64,000 nucleotides of DNA, taken from the NCBI RefSeq assembly GCF_015767275.1, contig NZ_JADWMY010000009.1:213639-277638 (forward strand), in the 5' to 3' direction. The notes below the pieces were generated by a model, which did not search any database, had not been told where the DNA came from, and worked only from the letters and a program-made list of their open reading frames with translations. The DNA is from Herbaspirillum sp. AP02 (GTDB taxonomy: Bacteria; Pseudomonadota; Gammaproteobacteria; Burkholderiales; Burkholderiaceae_D). The translations under genes and the position numbers were made by a program. This document shows, piece by piece, positions 17,741-26,384 of the stretch. Every line of letters starts with the position of its first letter. The stretch's first letter is position 1.

Positions 17741-19241
17741 TCGACCACAGCACGATGGCTGCCGCCATCAGCGCCAGCAGCGCGGCCGCGGCAAAGGCAT
17801 GCGCAAAGCCCTGGGCATAGGCATCTCGCGCCATCGCCAGCACCGCTGCCTGCCGATCTCCATAAGCCTGCGCTGCCTGTACCATGTCGCCGGCCATCGC
17901 CCGCGCCGCGAACTGGGCTGCACGGTCAGGCGCCTCCTCGATGCCAGCCAGAGTCGACATCCCGCTCAGCATGCGGCCACGGGCCGACTCCGCCAGCACC
18001 GCGCCCAGGCCCGCAAAGCCGGCCAGCACACCCGTGAAGCGCGAGGTGGTACTGATGCCCGAGGCCATGCCGGCACGCTCGCGTGGCACATTGCCCATGA
18101 TGGCCTTTTGCGTCTCGCCATTGAGCAGTCCACCGCCGCTACCCAGCACCGCCATGCCGAGGATCACCAGCATCTGCGATCCCGACCCGGCCGCCCACAT
18201 CATCAGCAGGTTGCCCAGTGCCGTCACGCCCAGTCCCAGCGCCAGCACCTGCGCCGAGGACAGGTAATGCCCCAATCGTCGACCCAGCTGCGGCAACAGC
18301 AGCATCGCCAGTGCAAAGGGCAGCATGCCCAGGCCGGTCTGCAGCGCGTTCAGGCCCCGCGCGTTCTGCAGGAACAGCGGCAGCAGCGACGCCATCACCT
18401 GGGCCGAGGCCGCATAGGCAAACATGGCCGCCACCGCCGCCACGAAACCGGCATGGCGAAATAGCGACAGCTCCAGCATCGGATGCGCGCAACGGCGCTG
18501 CCAGGCGATGAAGAGCAGGAATAAAAATGCGCCGCCCAGACCACGGGCGACGCAAACAACGCTGGTCCACCCCTGTTCCGGACCCGTGATCAGGGCCCAG
18601 GTCAGCAGGAAGACCGCGCTGGAGAAAGACAGGATGCCCAGTGGGTCCAGCGGACGCGGCAGCGGATTGCGCGACTCCGGTACCTGCCGTCCTACCGCCA
18701 TGTCCAGCAACAGGCAGGCCGGCAGGTTGATCGCGAACGCCCAGCGCCAGCCCAGCAGGGTATTGATGACGGCTCCGATCAGCGGCGCCAGCACCATGGT
18801 CAGGCCCATGATGGCGCCCCACACTGCCCAGGCGCGAGCGCGTTCGCTCTCGTCATGGAAGGCGTGGCCGATCACCGCCAGCGAAGGCGCCAGCAGGAAA
18901 GCCGCCCCCACGCCCTGCAGCGCACGGGCCGCATACAGGGTCTGCGCCGTGGGGGCCAGTGCACAAAGCAGCGAGGCCAGCGCGAACAGCGCCAGCCCAC
19001 CCCGCAACACGCGCTTGCGGCCATAGCGATCGGCCATGGCACCGGCCGGCAGCAGCAGGGCGGCAAAGCACAGTACATAACTGCTGACCACCCATTCCAC
19101 ATCGCTGAAGGAAGCGTGCAGCTCACGCGCCACCGTGGGCAGGATGATGCCGACCACGTTGGTGTCCAGCACCGTCATGGCGCACCCCAGCGAACCGGTC
19201 AGCAGGATGCGACCGGCGGCGGAGGAAAAGGGCGAATGCAT
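17667..19241 (-). CDS. MFS transporter, DHA2 (14-helix) drug-exporter family
   Basis: 524 residues with about 14 hydrophobic helices. Motif A-type loop ADRYGRKRVLRGGL (about 70), motif C region LGWRWAFAINLP typical of DHA2/EmrB-QacA exporters, and motif D1 near the N-terminus (LDTNVVGIILP). ATG is at 19241. It follows the GlcG/HbpS-like gene by 29 bp on the same strand, so they are likely one operon divergent from the LysR gene. The C-terminus is Ala/Pro/Thr-rich and overlaps the sirtuin gene end by 74 bp. Confidence 0.9.
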   Translation of the reverse strand: MHSPFSSAAGRILLTGSLGCAMTVLDTNVVGIILPTVARELHASFSDVEWVVSSYVLCFAALLLPAGAMADRYGRKRVLRGGLALFALASLLCALAPTAQTLYAARALQGVGAAFLLAPSLAVIGHAFHDESERARAWAVWGAIMGLTMVLAPLIGAVINTLLGWRWAFAINLPACLLLDMAVGRQVPESRNPLPRPLDPLGILSFSSAVFLLTWALITGPEQGWTSVVCVARGLGGAFLFLLFIAWQRRCAHPMLELSLFRHAGFVAAVAAMFAYAASAQVMASLLPLFLQNARGLNALQTGLGMLPFALAMLLLPQLGRRLGHYLSSAQVLALGLGVTALGNLLMMWAAGSGSQMLVILGMAVLGSGGGLLNGETQKAIMGNVPRERAGMASGISTTSRFTGVLAGFAGLGAVLAESARGRMLSGMSTLAGIEEAPDRAAQFAARAMAGDMVQAAQAYGDRQAAVLAMARDAYAQGFAHAFAAAALLALMAAAIVLWSIRRVAVTAAVSPDAATPTRHPPAT

Positions 19242-19270
19242 GGCAGCGAGGGCGAGAGGGCAAGAGGGTC

Positions 19271-19750
19271 TTACTTCAACGCCGCCACGCCGGCCTTGGC
19301 GATTTCTTCATCGTGCTGGGGCGTATCGGCCGACACGCCGATGGCACCCACCACCTGACCGTCGGCCACCAGTGGCAGGCCGCCGCGCATCAGGACAAAG
19401 CCGCGTGCCGTGGCAGCTGCCGGGCGATTGCCATTGATCGCATCTTCCAGCGCCCCGCTCGGACGGCGGAACAGTGCCGCCGTACGCGCCTTGCCCGGCG
19501 CGATCTCGACACCGGCCGGGACGGCCGCGTTGTCCATGCGCACCAGCGCCAGCGGCAGACCGGCGGCATCCACCACCGAGATCACGCAGGGCCAGTTTTC
19601 CGCCTGCGCCTTGGCCTGTGCGGCCTGCAGGACCTGTTGCGCAGCGGCCAGCGTCAGCACCGGCTGGGTCGGCAGGGTGGCGGCACCCGCCACATTGGCA
19701 ACCAACAGGCCGGAGAGGGCCAGGGTGAACAATCGCTTCTTGATGATCAT
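19271..19750 (-). CDS. GlcG/HbpS-like secreted protein
   Basis: 159 residues. The start at 19750 (ATG, preceded by AAGGAA) gives a signal peptide (MIIKKRLFTLALSGLLVANV, cut near AGA). The mature part is the GlcG/HbpS fold: LTLAAAQQVLQAAQAKAQ, VDAAGLPLALVRMDNA, KARTAALF and LRGGLPLVADGQVVGAIGVSADTPQHDEEIAKAG. HbpS binds haem in Streptomyces; most relatives have no proven role. It probably is co-transcribed with the exporter downstream and controlled by the divergent LysR protein. Confidence 0.88.
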   Translation of the reverse strand: MIIKKRLFTLALSGLLVANVAGAATLPTQPVLTLAAAQQVLQAAQAKAQAENWPCVISVVDAAGLPLALVRMDNAAVPAGVEIAPGKARTAALFRRPSGALEDAINGNRPAAATARGFVLMRGGLPLVADGQVVGAIGVSADTPQHDEEIAKAGVAALK

Positions 19751-19837
19751 GGAATTCCTTTTCTGAAATACGGGGAGGGGAGAGGGTTCATTGAAACAGT
19801 CTCTATAATTCACTTCAATAATCATCAACCGCAACTT

Positions 19838-19856
19838 AATTAGTTTTAAACTAATT
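19838..19856. promoter_or_regulatory. Perfect 19-bp palindrome in the lysR/GlcG divergent promoter region
   Basis: AATTAGTTT T AAACTAATT, a perfect palindrome ending five bases before ATG 19862 and 54 bases before the preferred GTG of the LysR gene. An AT-rich dyad in a divergent LysR intergenic region is a likely regulator binding site (it contains T-N11-A matches). Inferred function. Confidence 0.6.
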
Positions 19857-19909
19857 CAAGAATGCCATCGCCCTCCCTCATCCATCATCCCTCACGCCGG
19901 AGCAAGCCC

Positions 19910-20812
19910 GTGGACCTACGACACCTGCGTTACTTCCTGACCGTCGCCGAAGAACTGCACTTCGCCCGCGCCGCCGAATTGCTGGGCATTGCCCCGCCCA
20001 CGCTGTCGGTCCAGATCCAGGAGTTGGAACGCCAACTGCAGGTCCAGTTGTTCGCCCGCACCAAGCGCTCCGTATCACTGACCTCGGCCGGTCGTGATTT
20101 CGTCGGGCAGGCGCGCGCCGTGCTGGCTCGCTTCGAGCAGGCCATCGATGTGGGTCGCCGTGCCGGGCGCGGCGAGCTGGGCCGGGTCGAGATCGGCTAC
20201 GTGGGATCGGCGGTATTCGGCGGCATCCTGCAGCAGCAGATCAGCGCCTTTCGCCGTCGGTGGCCGCAAGCCACGGTGCATGCCCGCGAGTGGCCGATGG
20301 CGCAACTCTCCGACGCGCTGGAGGAAGGCAAGGTCGATATTGCCTTCCTGCGCATGCCGGTACCGCTGGGCGGCACACTACAGTCGCAGGTCCTGTTGCG
20401 CGACCGTTTCTGCCTGGCCCTGCCCTCCGATCATGCACTGGCAAGCGCGGGCGCTGCGGTGCGTTCACGGGCCTTGGCCGGCGAATCCTTCATCCTGCCC
20501 GAGCAGGAGCTGGGCAGTCGCGAGGTCTGGCGTCGTGGCGGTTTCGAGCCGCGCAGCATGAGCCGACCGGGTGGCCTGCTGGCAGTACTGGCCGAGGTAT
20601 CGGTAGGTGCGGGCGTGGCGGTGGTGCCGGGTGTGCTGACCACGGTGGTGCAACTGCCCAATGTCTGCTACCGGACGCTGGCGGGCGCCCCTATCGTCTC
20701 CGAAGTGGCGGCCATATTCCGCCGTCATGAGCGGGCGCCGGCGGTGCGCAACATGATCGCCGCGATCCGCACCAGCAAGGCGCTGCAGGTACACAGTCAG
20801 CAAGGGTCCTAG
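19910..20812 (+). CDS. LysR-family transcriptional regulator
   Basis: 300 residues from GTG 19910, chosen because GGAG lies 7 bases upstream and the protein starts in the family manner (VDLRHLRYFLTVAEELHFARAAELLG); ATG 19862 would add 16 residues. Winged HTH in residues 1-60, LysR substrate-binding domain from about 90. It is divergent from the GlcG/HbpS-like and exporter operon, so it probably controls that operon. Effector unknown; the binding domain resembles those of aromatic-compound LysR proteins (BenM/CatM group), but this is weak evidence. Confidence 0.9.
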   Translation: MDLRHLRYFLTVAEELHFARAAELLGIAPPTLSVQIQELERQLQVQLFARTKRSVSLTSAGRDFVGQARAVLARFEQAIDVGRRAGRGELGRVEIGYVGSAVFGGILQQQISAFRRRWPQATVHAREWPMAQLSDALEEGKVDIAFLRMPVPLGGTLQSQVLLRDRFCLALPSDHALASAGAAVRSRALAGESFILPEQELGSREVWRRGGFEPRSMSRPGGLLAVLAEVSVGAGVAVVPGVLTTVVQLPNVCYRTLAGAPIVSEVAAIFRRHERAPAVRNMIAAIRTSKALQVHSQQGS

Positions 20813-21000
20813 GCAGGACACTGGCTCTGCATATTCTTATCCGTTTTCCTTCGTTCATTCGGACTGGTCAGCGGCCACATAATCCTTGGCCGGTTTCTCC
20901 TCCCAAGGAAATCATCCGCAGACCCCGCCCGCCGCGTTTCCACTCCAATGGCATGCAACCTGGCGACGGTCCTTTCCGCGACTACTGAAGGAAGTCCATC

Positions 21001-21855
21001 ATGCTGAAACAACTTGCAGGCCTTTTGTTCATCGGCGCTGCCGTGATTGCCGGCGCCCACGCCGCGCCACCCGCCGTGCCCGAACGCGAACTGAAGATCG
21101 GCTTCGTCCCCGGCCCCTACATCGATGAATTCAAGCTGGGCGTGCAACCCGAGTTGCAGAAGAAGGGCTACAAGATCCGCTACTATGAATTTTCCACCGG
21201 GCTGGAAGCCAACAGCGCCGTCTTCAAGGGCGATATCGATGCCAATGTGATGCAGCACTCGATTTTCCTGGCCTCCTACAATGAGCGCAACAAGACCGAC
21301 CTGGTGGGCATCGTACAGGTGCCCACGCCGCCCATGGGCCTGTATTCGCGCAAGCACAAGGACTTGAACAACCTGAAGAAGGGCTTCACCGTCGCCGTGC
21401 CCAACGATCCGGTCAATCTGCAGCGCGCCCTGTGGATACTGCAAAGGCTGGGCTGGATCCGCATTCGCGAGAACAAGCCGGTCGACGTCACCGAACTGGA
21501 CGTGGTGGAAAACAAGGTGGGCCTGAAACTGGTGCTGCTGGAGAACGCCCAGGGCCCGCGTGCGCTGGACGACGCCGATTTCGCGGCGGTCCAGGGCAAC
21601 TTCGCCATCTTCGCCAAACTCAAGCTGTCCGAGGCCTTCATCCTGGAAGACATGAAGCCGCCCTACATCAACGTGGTGGCCGTCAAGAAGACCCGCCAGG
21701 ACGAGACCTATGCCCGCGATATCGCCCAGGCCTACCGCTCCGACTATTTCCAGAAGGCCATCCGCAGCGACCGCTTCTATGACGGTTTCACCCTGCCCGA
21801 TTACTTCAGTAGCAAGGACCAGGACGACAAGAACCTCAAGCTGGGCAAGAACTGA
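21001..21855 (+). CDS. MetQ/NlpA-family ABC transporter binding protein without lipobox
   Basis: 284 residues. Signal peptide 1-20 ends AGAHA-A, a signal peptidase I site; there is no lipobox cysteine, unlike standard MetQ lipoproteins. The mature protein keeps the family pattern: LKIGFVPGPYIDEFKLGVQPELQKKGYKI, the EANSAVFKGDIDANVMQH segment, VAVPNDPVNLQRAL and the FAIFAKL/YINVVAVK regions. Family members bind methionine or related compounds. No ATPase or permease gene adjoins, so it must share one encoded elsewhere. It is convergent with a flavin monooxygenase gene. Confidence 0.85.
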   Translation: MLKQLAGLLFIGAAVIAGAHAAPPAVPERELKIGFVPGPYIDEFKLGVQPELQKKGYKIRYYEFSTGLEANSAVFKGDIDANVMQHSIFLASYNERNKTDLVGIVQVPTPPMGLYSRKHKDLNNLKKGFTVAVPNDPVNLQRALWILQRLGWIRIRENKPVDVTELDVVENKVGLKLVLLENAQGPRALDDADFAAVQGNFAIFAKLKLSEAFILEDMKPPYINVVAVKKTRQDETYARDIAQAYRSDYFQKAIRSDRFYDGFTLPDYFSSKDQDDKNLKLGKN

Positions 21856-21885
21856 TTGGTTCATCGCCGCCACGGCACCGTCAAG

Positions 21886-21925
21886 CAAAAGGCGCGCACC
21901 CGGTCGTTCCGGGGCGAGCCTTTTG
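21886..21925. terminator. Bidirectional terminator-like hairpin
   Basis: CAAAAGGC (21886-21893) pairs with GCCTTTTG (21918-21925), extended inward by an imperfect GC-rich stem. With A tract on one side and T tract on the other it can stop both the MetQ-like gene and the convergent monooxygenase gene. Confidence 0.7.
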
Positions 21926-21948
21926 TCTATCGTGCTTGATCCGGATGC

Positions 21949-23289
21949 TCAGGCCGCTCTGGCCTGGCCACCGGTGCTGGCAGGATGTACGAGTCCGAAA
22001 TGGGAACGCAGGGTCTTGCCCTGGTAGTCGCGGCGGAACAGTCCGCGTTGTTGCAGCAACGGCACCACGCCATCGACGAAGTGCTGCAGACCATCCGGCA
22101 GGGCATCGGGCATCAGGTTGAAACCGTCGGCGGCGCCCGACTTGAACCACAGTTCGATGTCATCGGCAATCTGTTCTGGCGTGCCGACCAGTACCCGGTG
22201 ACCGCCGCCACCGCACAGGGCACGGATGACGTCGCGCACCGTGTGCGGTCGCCCCTTCACCAACGACAGCGTGGCATGGAAGAAGGTGTGATTGCCATTG
22301 CCGCCACCGGGCAGGGCCAGCTGGTCCGGCAGTGGCCGATCCAGGTCCAGGCTTTCCACCGGCACCCCGAGGATGCCGGCCAGGCGCTTCAGGCTATAGC
22401 GCCAGGGTATGTTGTCGATCAGTTCGTCGCGTCGGCGCAGTGCCTCGGCTTCGGTGGCGCCGATGATGGTGGCCAGTCCCGGCAGGATCTTGACCGCATG
22501 GGGACCGCGTCCGAGTTGTGCGGCGCGGGTATTGATGGCGCGACTGTAGGCCAGCGATTCTTCCACGGTATGGGCCGCCGAGAAGACCGCCTCCGCATGA
22601 CGTGCGGCCAGCTCCTGGCCATCTCCCGATCCGCCGGCCTGTACCAGGACCGGCTGTCCTTGCGGTGTGCGTGGCAGGTTCAGCGGGCCGTGCACCTGGA
22701 AGTGGCTGCCGCGATGGGCGATGGGATGCACCCGGCTGTCATCAATGAAACGACCGCTGACCTTGTCGGCCACCAGCGCCTCGTCTTCCCAGCTGTTCCA
22801 TAGCGACTTGACCACCTGGGTGAATTCGTCCGCGCGCGCATAGCGCGCCGCATGGTCGGGGACCTTGTCCAGGCCGAAATTGCGGGCCGATGCGACATCG
22901 GCAGTGGTGACGATGTTCCAGCCGGCACGACCGCCGCTGACATGGTCCAGCGTCGCGAAGCGGCGTGCAATATTGTAGGGTTCGTTGTAACTGGTGGAGG
23001 CCGTACCGATGACGCCGATATGGGTGGTCGCGGCCGCCACCGTGGCCAGCAGAATCGTCGGTTCCAGTGCCGTGATGGGACGAAAGTCGATCTGTTCGAT
23101 GATGGCCGCGTTGTCGGCCAGGAACACCGCATCGAATTTGGCCGCCTCGGCCAGGCGCGCCACCTTGACATAATGCGCAGCATCAATGAAGGCCAGCGGA
23201 TCGGCATGCGGCAGGCGCCACGCCGAAGGGATGAAGCCGGAATGCAGGATATTGACGTTCAGGTGCAACTGCCGTGGGGGCTGGCTCAT
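21949..23289 (-). CDS. NtaA/SnaA/DszA-type FMN-dependent monooxygenase
   Basis: 446 residues from ATG 23289 (GGAG nine bases upstream; the frame stays open another 57 codons without reason). Bacterial-luciferase-like TIM barrel: QLHLNVNILHSG at the N-terminus, AAKFDAVFLADN, the FATLDHVSGGRAGWNIVTT active-site region and PVLVQAGGSGDGQELAARHAEAVF. The group (NtaA, SnaA, DszA, DmoA) uses FMNH2 and O2, often to cleave C-N or C-S bonds; the sulfur-related genes around it favour a C-S substrate. A partner flavin reductase is not encoded nearby. Confidence 0.88.
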   Translation of the reverse strand: MSQPPRQLHLNVNILHSGFIPSAWRLPHADPLAFIDAAHYVKVARLAEAAKFDAVFLADNAAIIEQIDFRPITALEPTILLATVAAATTHIGVIGTASTSYNEPYNIARRFATLDHVSGGRAGWNIVTTADVASARNFGLDKVPDHAARYARADEFTQVVKSLWNSWEDEALVADKVSGRFIDDSRVHPIAHRGSHFQVHGPLNLPRTPQGQPVLVQAGGSGDGQELAARHAEAVFSAAHTVEESLAYSRAINTRAAQLGRGPHAVKILPGLATIIGATEAEALRRRDELIDNIPWRYSLKRLAGILGVPVESLDLDRPLPDQLALPGGGNGNHTFFHATLSLVKGRPHTVRDVIRALCGGGGHRVLVGTPEQIADDIELWFKSGAADGFNLMPDALPDGLQHFVDGVVPLLQQRGLFRRDYQGKTLRSHFGLVHPASTGGQARAA

Positions 23290-23535
23290 GGGGGCTCCGG
23301 GGAGGGGAACGGCTCGTGGCGCGCGCGCGGGGTCAGGCCGTACGCAGGCGAAACTGACCGGTCGCGCTCCATGGAGACATTCCTGATGGTGGGAAATCCA
23401 CCGATTCTGTGCTGGCCAACCGGGCAGCGGCCACGAATATATCCGCATAAACTTATGCACCCGGGACGGCTACAATGCCCGGGAGCGAGGGGAGGGACCC
23501 CGACGCCAGACCAATAACAAGCTTGCGTGACGTCA

Positions 23536-24555
23536 ATGAGCCTTCTTTTTATCGTATTACTGATCTTGCTGGCCAGCCTGGTGCTGGGGCTGGCGGTCTG
23601 GGGTGGGTTTGCGCTCTGGTATCAGTGCCCGGGGCCGCGCTGGGTGCGTCTGCTGGTGATGGCGGCATGGAGTCTGCCTGCGCTGGCAACACTGGCTGCA
23701 TTGGCCGGTGCGGGTGGCGCATCGGGTGGATGGGCGCTGGCGTTCGTGCTGGCGCTGGTGGTGTTGCTGTGGTGGTGGCGTGGCATCCGTGCTTCCCATG
23801 ATCGGGTCTGGGCCGACGATGTGGCGTGCATGCTGGTCTCGCAGGTCAATGGTGATCGCGTCAGGCTGGACAATGTCCGCAACTTCGAATGGCGCAGCGA
23901 GACCGACTACGACGTGCGCTGGGAGTCGCGTGACTACGATCTGTCGCAACTGGTCTCGGCGGACCTGCTGCTGTCCTACTGGATGGGGCCGGCGATTGCG
24001 CACACCCTGGTTTCCTTCGGGTTTGCCGATGGCCGGCGCCTGGTGTTTTCGCTGGAAATCCGGCGCGAACGCGGCGAATCCTTTTCGGCCCTGGGCGGCT
24101 TCTTCCGCAAGTTCGAGGCCGTCATCGTCGCCGCCGACGAGCGCGACATCGTCCGTACCCGTACCAATGCCCGTGGCGAGGATGTCTACCTGTATCGCCT
24201 GCAACTGCGCCCCGACCAGTTGCGCAAGGTCTTCCTCGGATATCTGGAACGCGCCGCGCAGTTGCGCGCTAAGCCGCGCTTCTACAACACCCTCACCAGC
24301 AACTGCACCACCATCGTCTTCGAGTTGGCGCGCCGTCTTTCCCCCTCGTTGCCGCTGGACTATCGGCTGCTGCTTTCCGGCTACTTCGCCGGTTACGTGT
24401 TCGACCATGGGGTATTGACGCCCGGCTACCGCTTCGACCAACTGCGCCAGGCAGGCCGCATCACCGAACGCGCCTTGCAGAGCGCTCCTGGCGACGACTA
24501 CAGCAAGCTGATCCGGCTTGGCGTGCCGGGTGTGGGCGAAGACGAGCTACGCTGA
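23536..24555 (+). CDS. DUF4105 (Lnb-like) membrane protein
   Basis: 339 residues (GTG 23527 would add three). Three hydrophobic segments in residues 1-80, then a large periplasmic domain. That domain contains the DUF4105 signature: DYDVRWESRDYDLSQL, SYWMGPAIAHTLVSFGFADG, FSLEIRRERGESFSALGGFF and YNTLTSNCTTIVFELAR, with an invariant Cys in the NCTT motif that looks catalytic. As I recall, the domain was recently renamed after Lnb, a lipoprotein N-acyltransferase found in Bacteroides; whether this protein has that activity is unknown. It stands alone between divergent and downstream ABC genes. Confidence 0.82.
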   Translation: MSLLFIVLLILLASLVLGLAVWGGFALWYQCPGPRWVRLLVMAAWSLPALATLAALAGAGGASGGWALAFVLALVVLLWWWRGIRASHDRVWADDVACMLVSQVNGDRVRLDNVRNFEWRSETDYDVRWESRDYDLSQLVSADLLLSYWMGPAIAHTLVSFGFADGRRLVFSLEIRRERGESFSALGGFFRKFEAVIVAADERDIVRTRTNARGEDVYLYRLQLRPDQLRKVFLGYLERAAQLRAKPRFYNTLTSNCTTIVFELARRLSPSLPLDYRLLLSGYFAGYVFDHGVLTPGYRFDQLRQAGRITERALQSAPGDDYSKLIRLGVPGVGEDELR

Positions 24556-24705
24556 AACAGCGCGGCAAAGTCCAAATCCGTTTACCAACTATCCAAGCAT
24601 AAAATCATTCGTATTCGCCCACCGCGAAGCTGATTAGCATTTCCTTCCTGCGCCAACGTGGTTGCGCACCCTGCGCATCCTGAATCGTCAGAGAAGGAAA
24701 TCCCC

Positions 24706-25587
24706 ATGTCCGAAGCGGTGAATCATTTCCCCTTGCCGGCCGCCGCCGAGTCCTCCCCGGTGCGCCGCTCGCACCCACGGCGCTCATTGCGTTCCTTGCG
24801 TCTCTTGCATGAGCTGGGCAGTCGCAGCCTGTTCCTGCTCTCCTGGACTGCGCCGCTGCTCCTGCTGTTGCTGTGGGAAGCCTTCGCCCGTGCCGGCGTG
24901 CTCTCGCCGCAAGTGTTGCCGGCACCCAGCAAGGTGCTGCAGACCGCGCTGCGGCTGATCGAGCAGGGACGCCTGCTCTCCGACCTCGGCGCCAGTCTGC
25001 TGCGTGCCGCCGCCGGCTTCGTCATCGGCGGCAGCCTCGGCTTCGTGTTGGGGACGCTGGTGGGCTTCTCGCGGCTGGCCGAGGCGCTGTTCGACCGTAG
25101 CGTGCAGATGGTGCGCGCCGTCCCCTTCCTGGCGGCGTTGCCGCTGGTGATCGTGTGGTTCGGGGTGGGCGAGGGCGGCAAGGTGTTCCTGGTCTCCCTG
25201 GGGGTGCTGTTCCCGATCTATATCAATACCGTGCTAGGCATCCGTCAGGTCGATCCCAAGCTGCTCGAACTGGGCCGCGTGACCGGCCTCTCCAACTGGA
25301 CCCTGATCCGTCGCATCGTGCTGCCCGGTGCCTTGCCCTCGATCCTGGCCGGGGTGCGCTATGCATTGGCGGTGGCCTGGCTGGCACTGGTGATCGCCGA
25401 GACCATCGCTGCCAATACCGGCATCGGTTCGCTGGCCATGGATGCGCGTGAATTCCTGCAGACCGATGTGATCGTGCTGACCATCGTCATCTACGCCGGC
25501 ATCGGCGTGGTCTCGGACGCCATTGCCCGCCTGCTGGAACGTCGCCTGCTGGCCTGGCATCCCAACTACGCTGCCAAGGGGAAATGA
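24706..25587 (+). CDS. ABC transporter permease, sulfonate/nitrate/taurine type
   Basis: 293 residues; ATG 24706 follows AAGGAA. An Arg-rich cytoplasmic N-terminus (about 1-42) precedes six hydrophobic segments. The EAA loop (LLELGRVTGLSNWTLIRRIVLPGALPS without the last residues) lies around 183-208. SsuC-like. Its stop overlaps the start of the ATPase gene. First gene of a four-gene unit permease-ATPase-binding protein-monooxygenase matching the ssu sulfonate-utilisation set in content though not in order. Confidence 0.92.
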   Translation: MSEAVNHFPLPAAAESSPVRRSHPRRSLRSLRLLHELGSRSLFLLSWTAPLLLLLLWEAFARAGVLSPQVLPAPSKVLQTALRLIEQGRLLSDLGASLLRAAAGFVIGGSLGFVLGTLVGFSRLAEALFDRSVQMVRAVPFLAALPLVIVWFGVGEGGKVFLVSLGVLFPIYINTVLGIRQVDPKLLELGRVTGLSNWTLIRRIVLPGALPSILAGVRYALAVAWLALVIAETIAANTGIGSLAMDAREFLQTDVIVLTIVIYAGIGVVSDAIARLLERRLLAWHPNYAAKGK

Positions 25588-26336
25588 TGAGCACCACCAC
25601 CCAACCCATGCATCCGGCCGGCGTCGATGAGATCGCCGTACAGGTCGCCGGTCTCAAGCGCCGCTATGGACAGCGCACCGTCATCCAGGGACTGGACCTG
25701 CGCATCCATCGCGGCGAGTTCGTGGCGCTGCTGGGGGAGAGCGGATGTGGCAAGACTACCTTGCTGCGTGCCCTGGCGGGGCTGGACGCTATCGATGGTG
25801 GCCGCATCGATGGTCCGGCGCAACCGGCCGTGGTGTTCCAGGAACCGCGCCTGATCCCGTGGGACGCCCTCTGGCGCAACGTCGCCCTGGGGCTGGACGA
25901 CAAGATCGGCAAGCCGCTCGCGCAGGCGGCGCTGGAAGAAGTTGGCCTGGGTGGCCGCAGCGACGATTGGCCCCGCAATCTCTCCGGCGGCCAGGCCCAG
26001 CGCGTGGCGCTGGCACGTGCCCTGGTGCGCGAGCCGCGCCTGCTGCTGCTGGACGAGCCCTTTGCCGCCCTGGATGCCCTGACCCGCATCCGCATGCATG
26101 CCCTGGTGCGCCAACTGCTGGCGCGCCATCGTCCCGGTGTGTTGCTGGTCACGCACGATGTCGATGAAGCCATCGTCCTGGCCGACCGCATCCTGGTCAT
26201 GCGCGATGGTGCCATCGCCAGCGATCACCGCGTCGCGCCCGAGGCTGCCCATCACCGTGCCCACCCGGCGGCCGAGGCCCTGCGCACGCAATTGCTGGCC
26301 GAGCTGGGCGTGGCGGCTGCCGATGCGCTGCATTAA
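25587..26336 (+). CDS. ABC transporter ATP-binding protein (SsuB type)
   Basis: 249 residues from ATG 25587; the ATG three bases earlier is also in frame, but AAGGGG (25576-25581) is better spaced for 25587. Walker A GESGCGKTT, Q-loop VVFQEPRLIPWD, signature NLSGGQAQRVALARAL, Walker B LLLDEPFAALDALTR, H-loop VTHDVDEA. Short C-terminus. All are typical of SsuB/TauB. Translation is coupled to the permease by a four-base overlap. Confidence 0.92.
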   Translation: MSTTTQPMHPAGVDEIAVQVAGLKRRYGQRTVIQGLDLRIHRGEFVALLGESGCGKTTLLRALAGLDAIDGGRIDGPAQPAVVFQEPRLIPWDALWRNVALGLDDKIGKPLAQAALEEVGLGGRSDDWPRNLSGGQAQRVALARALVREPRLLLLDEPFAALDALTRIRMHALVRQLLARHRPGVLLVTHDVDEAIVLADRILVMRDGAIASDHRVAPEAAHHRAHPAAEALRTQLLAELGVAAADALH

Positions 26337-26384
26337 TCCCGATTCAATGCCGATCCGATTTCCCTTCACCATCACTGAACGCTC

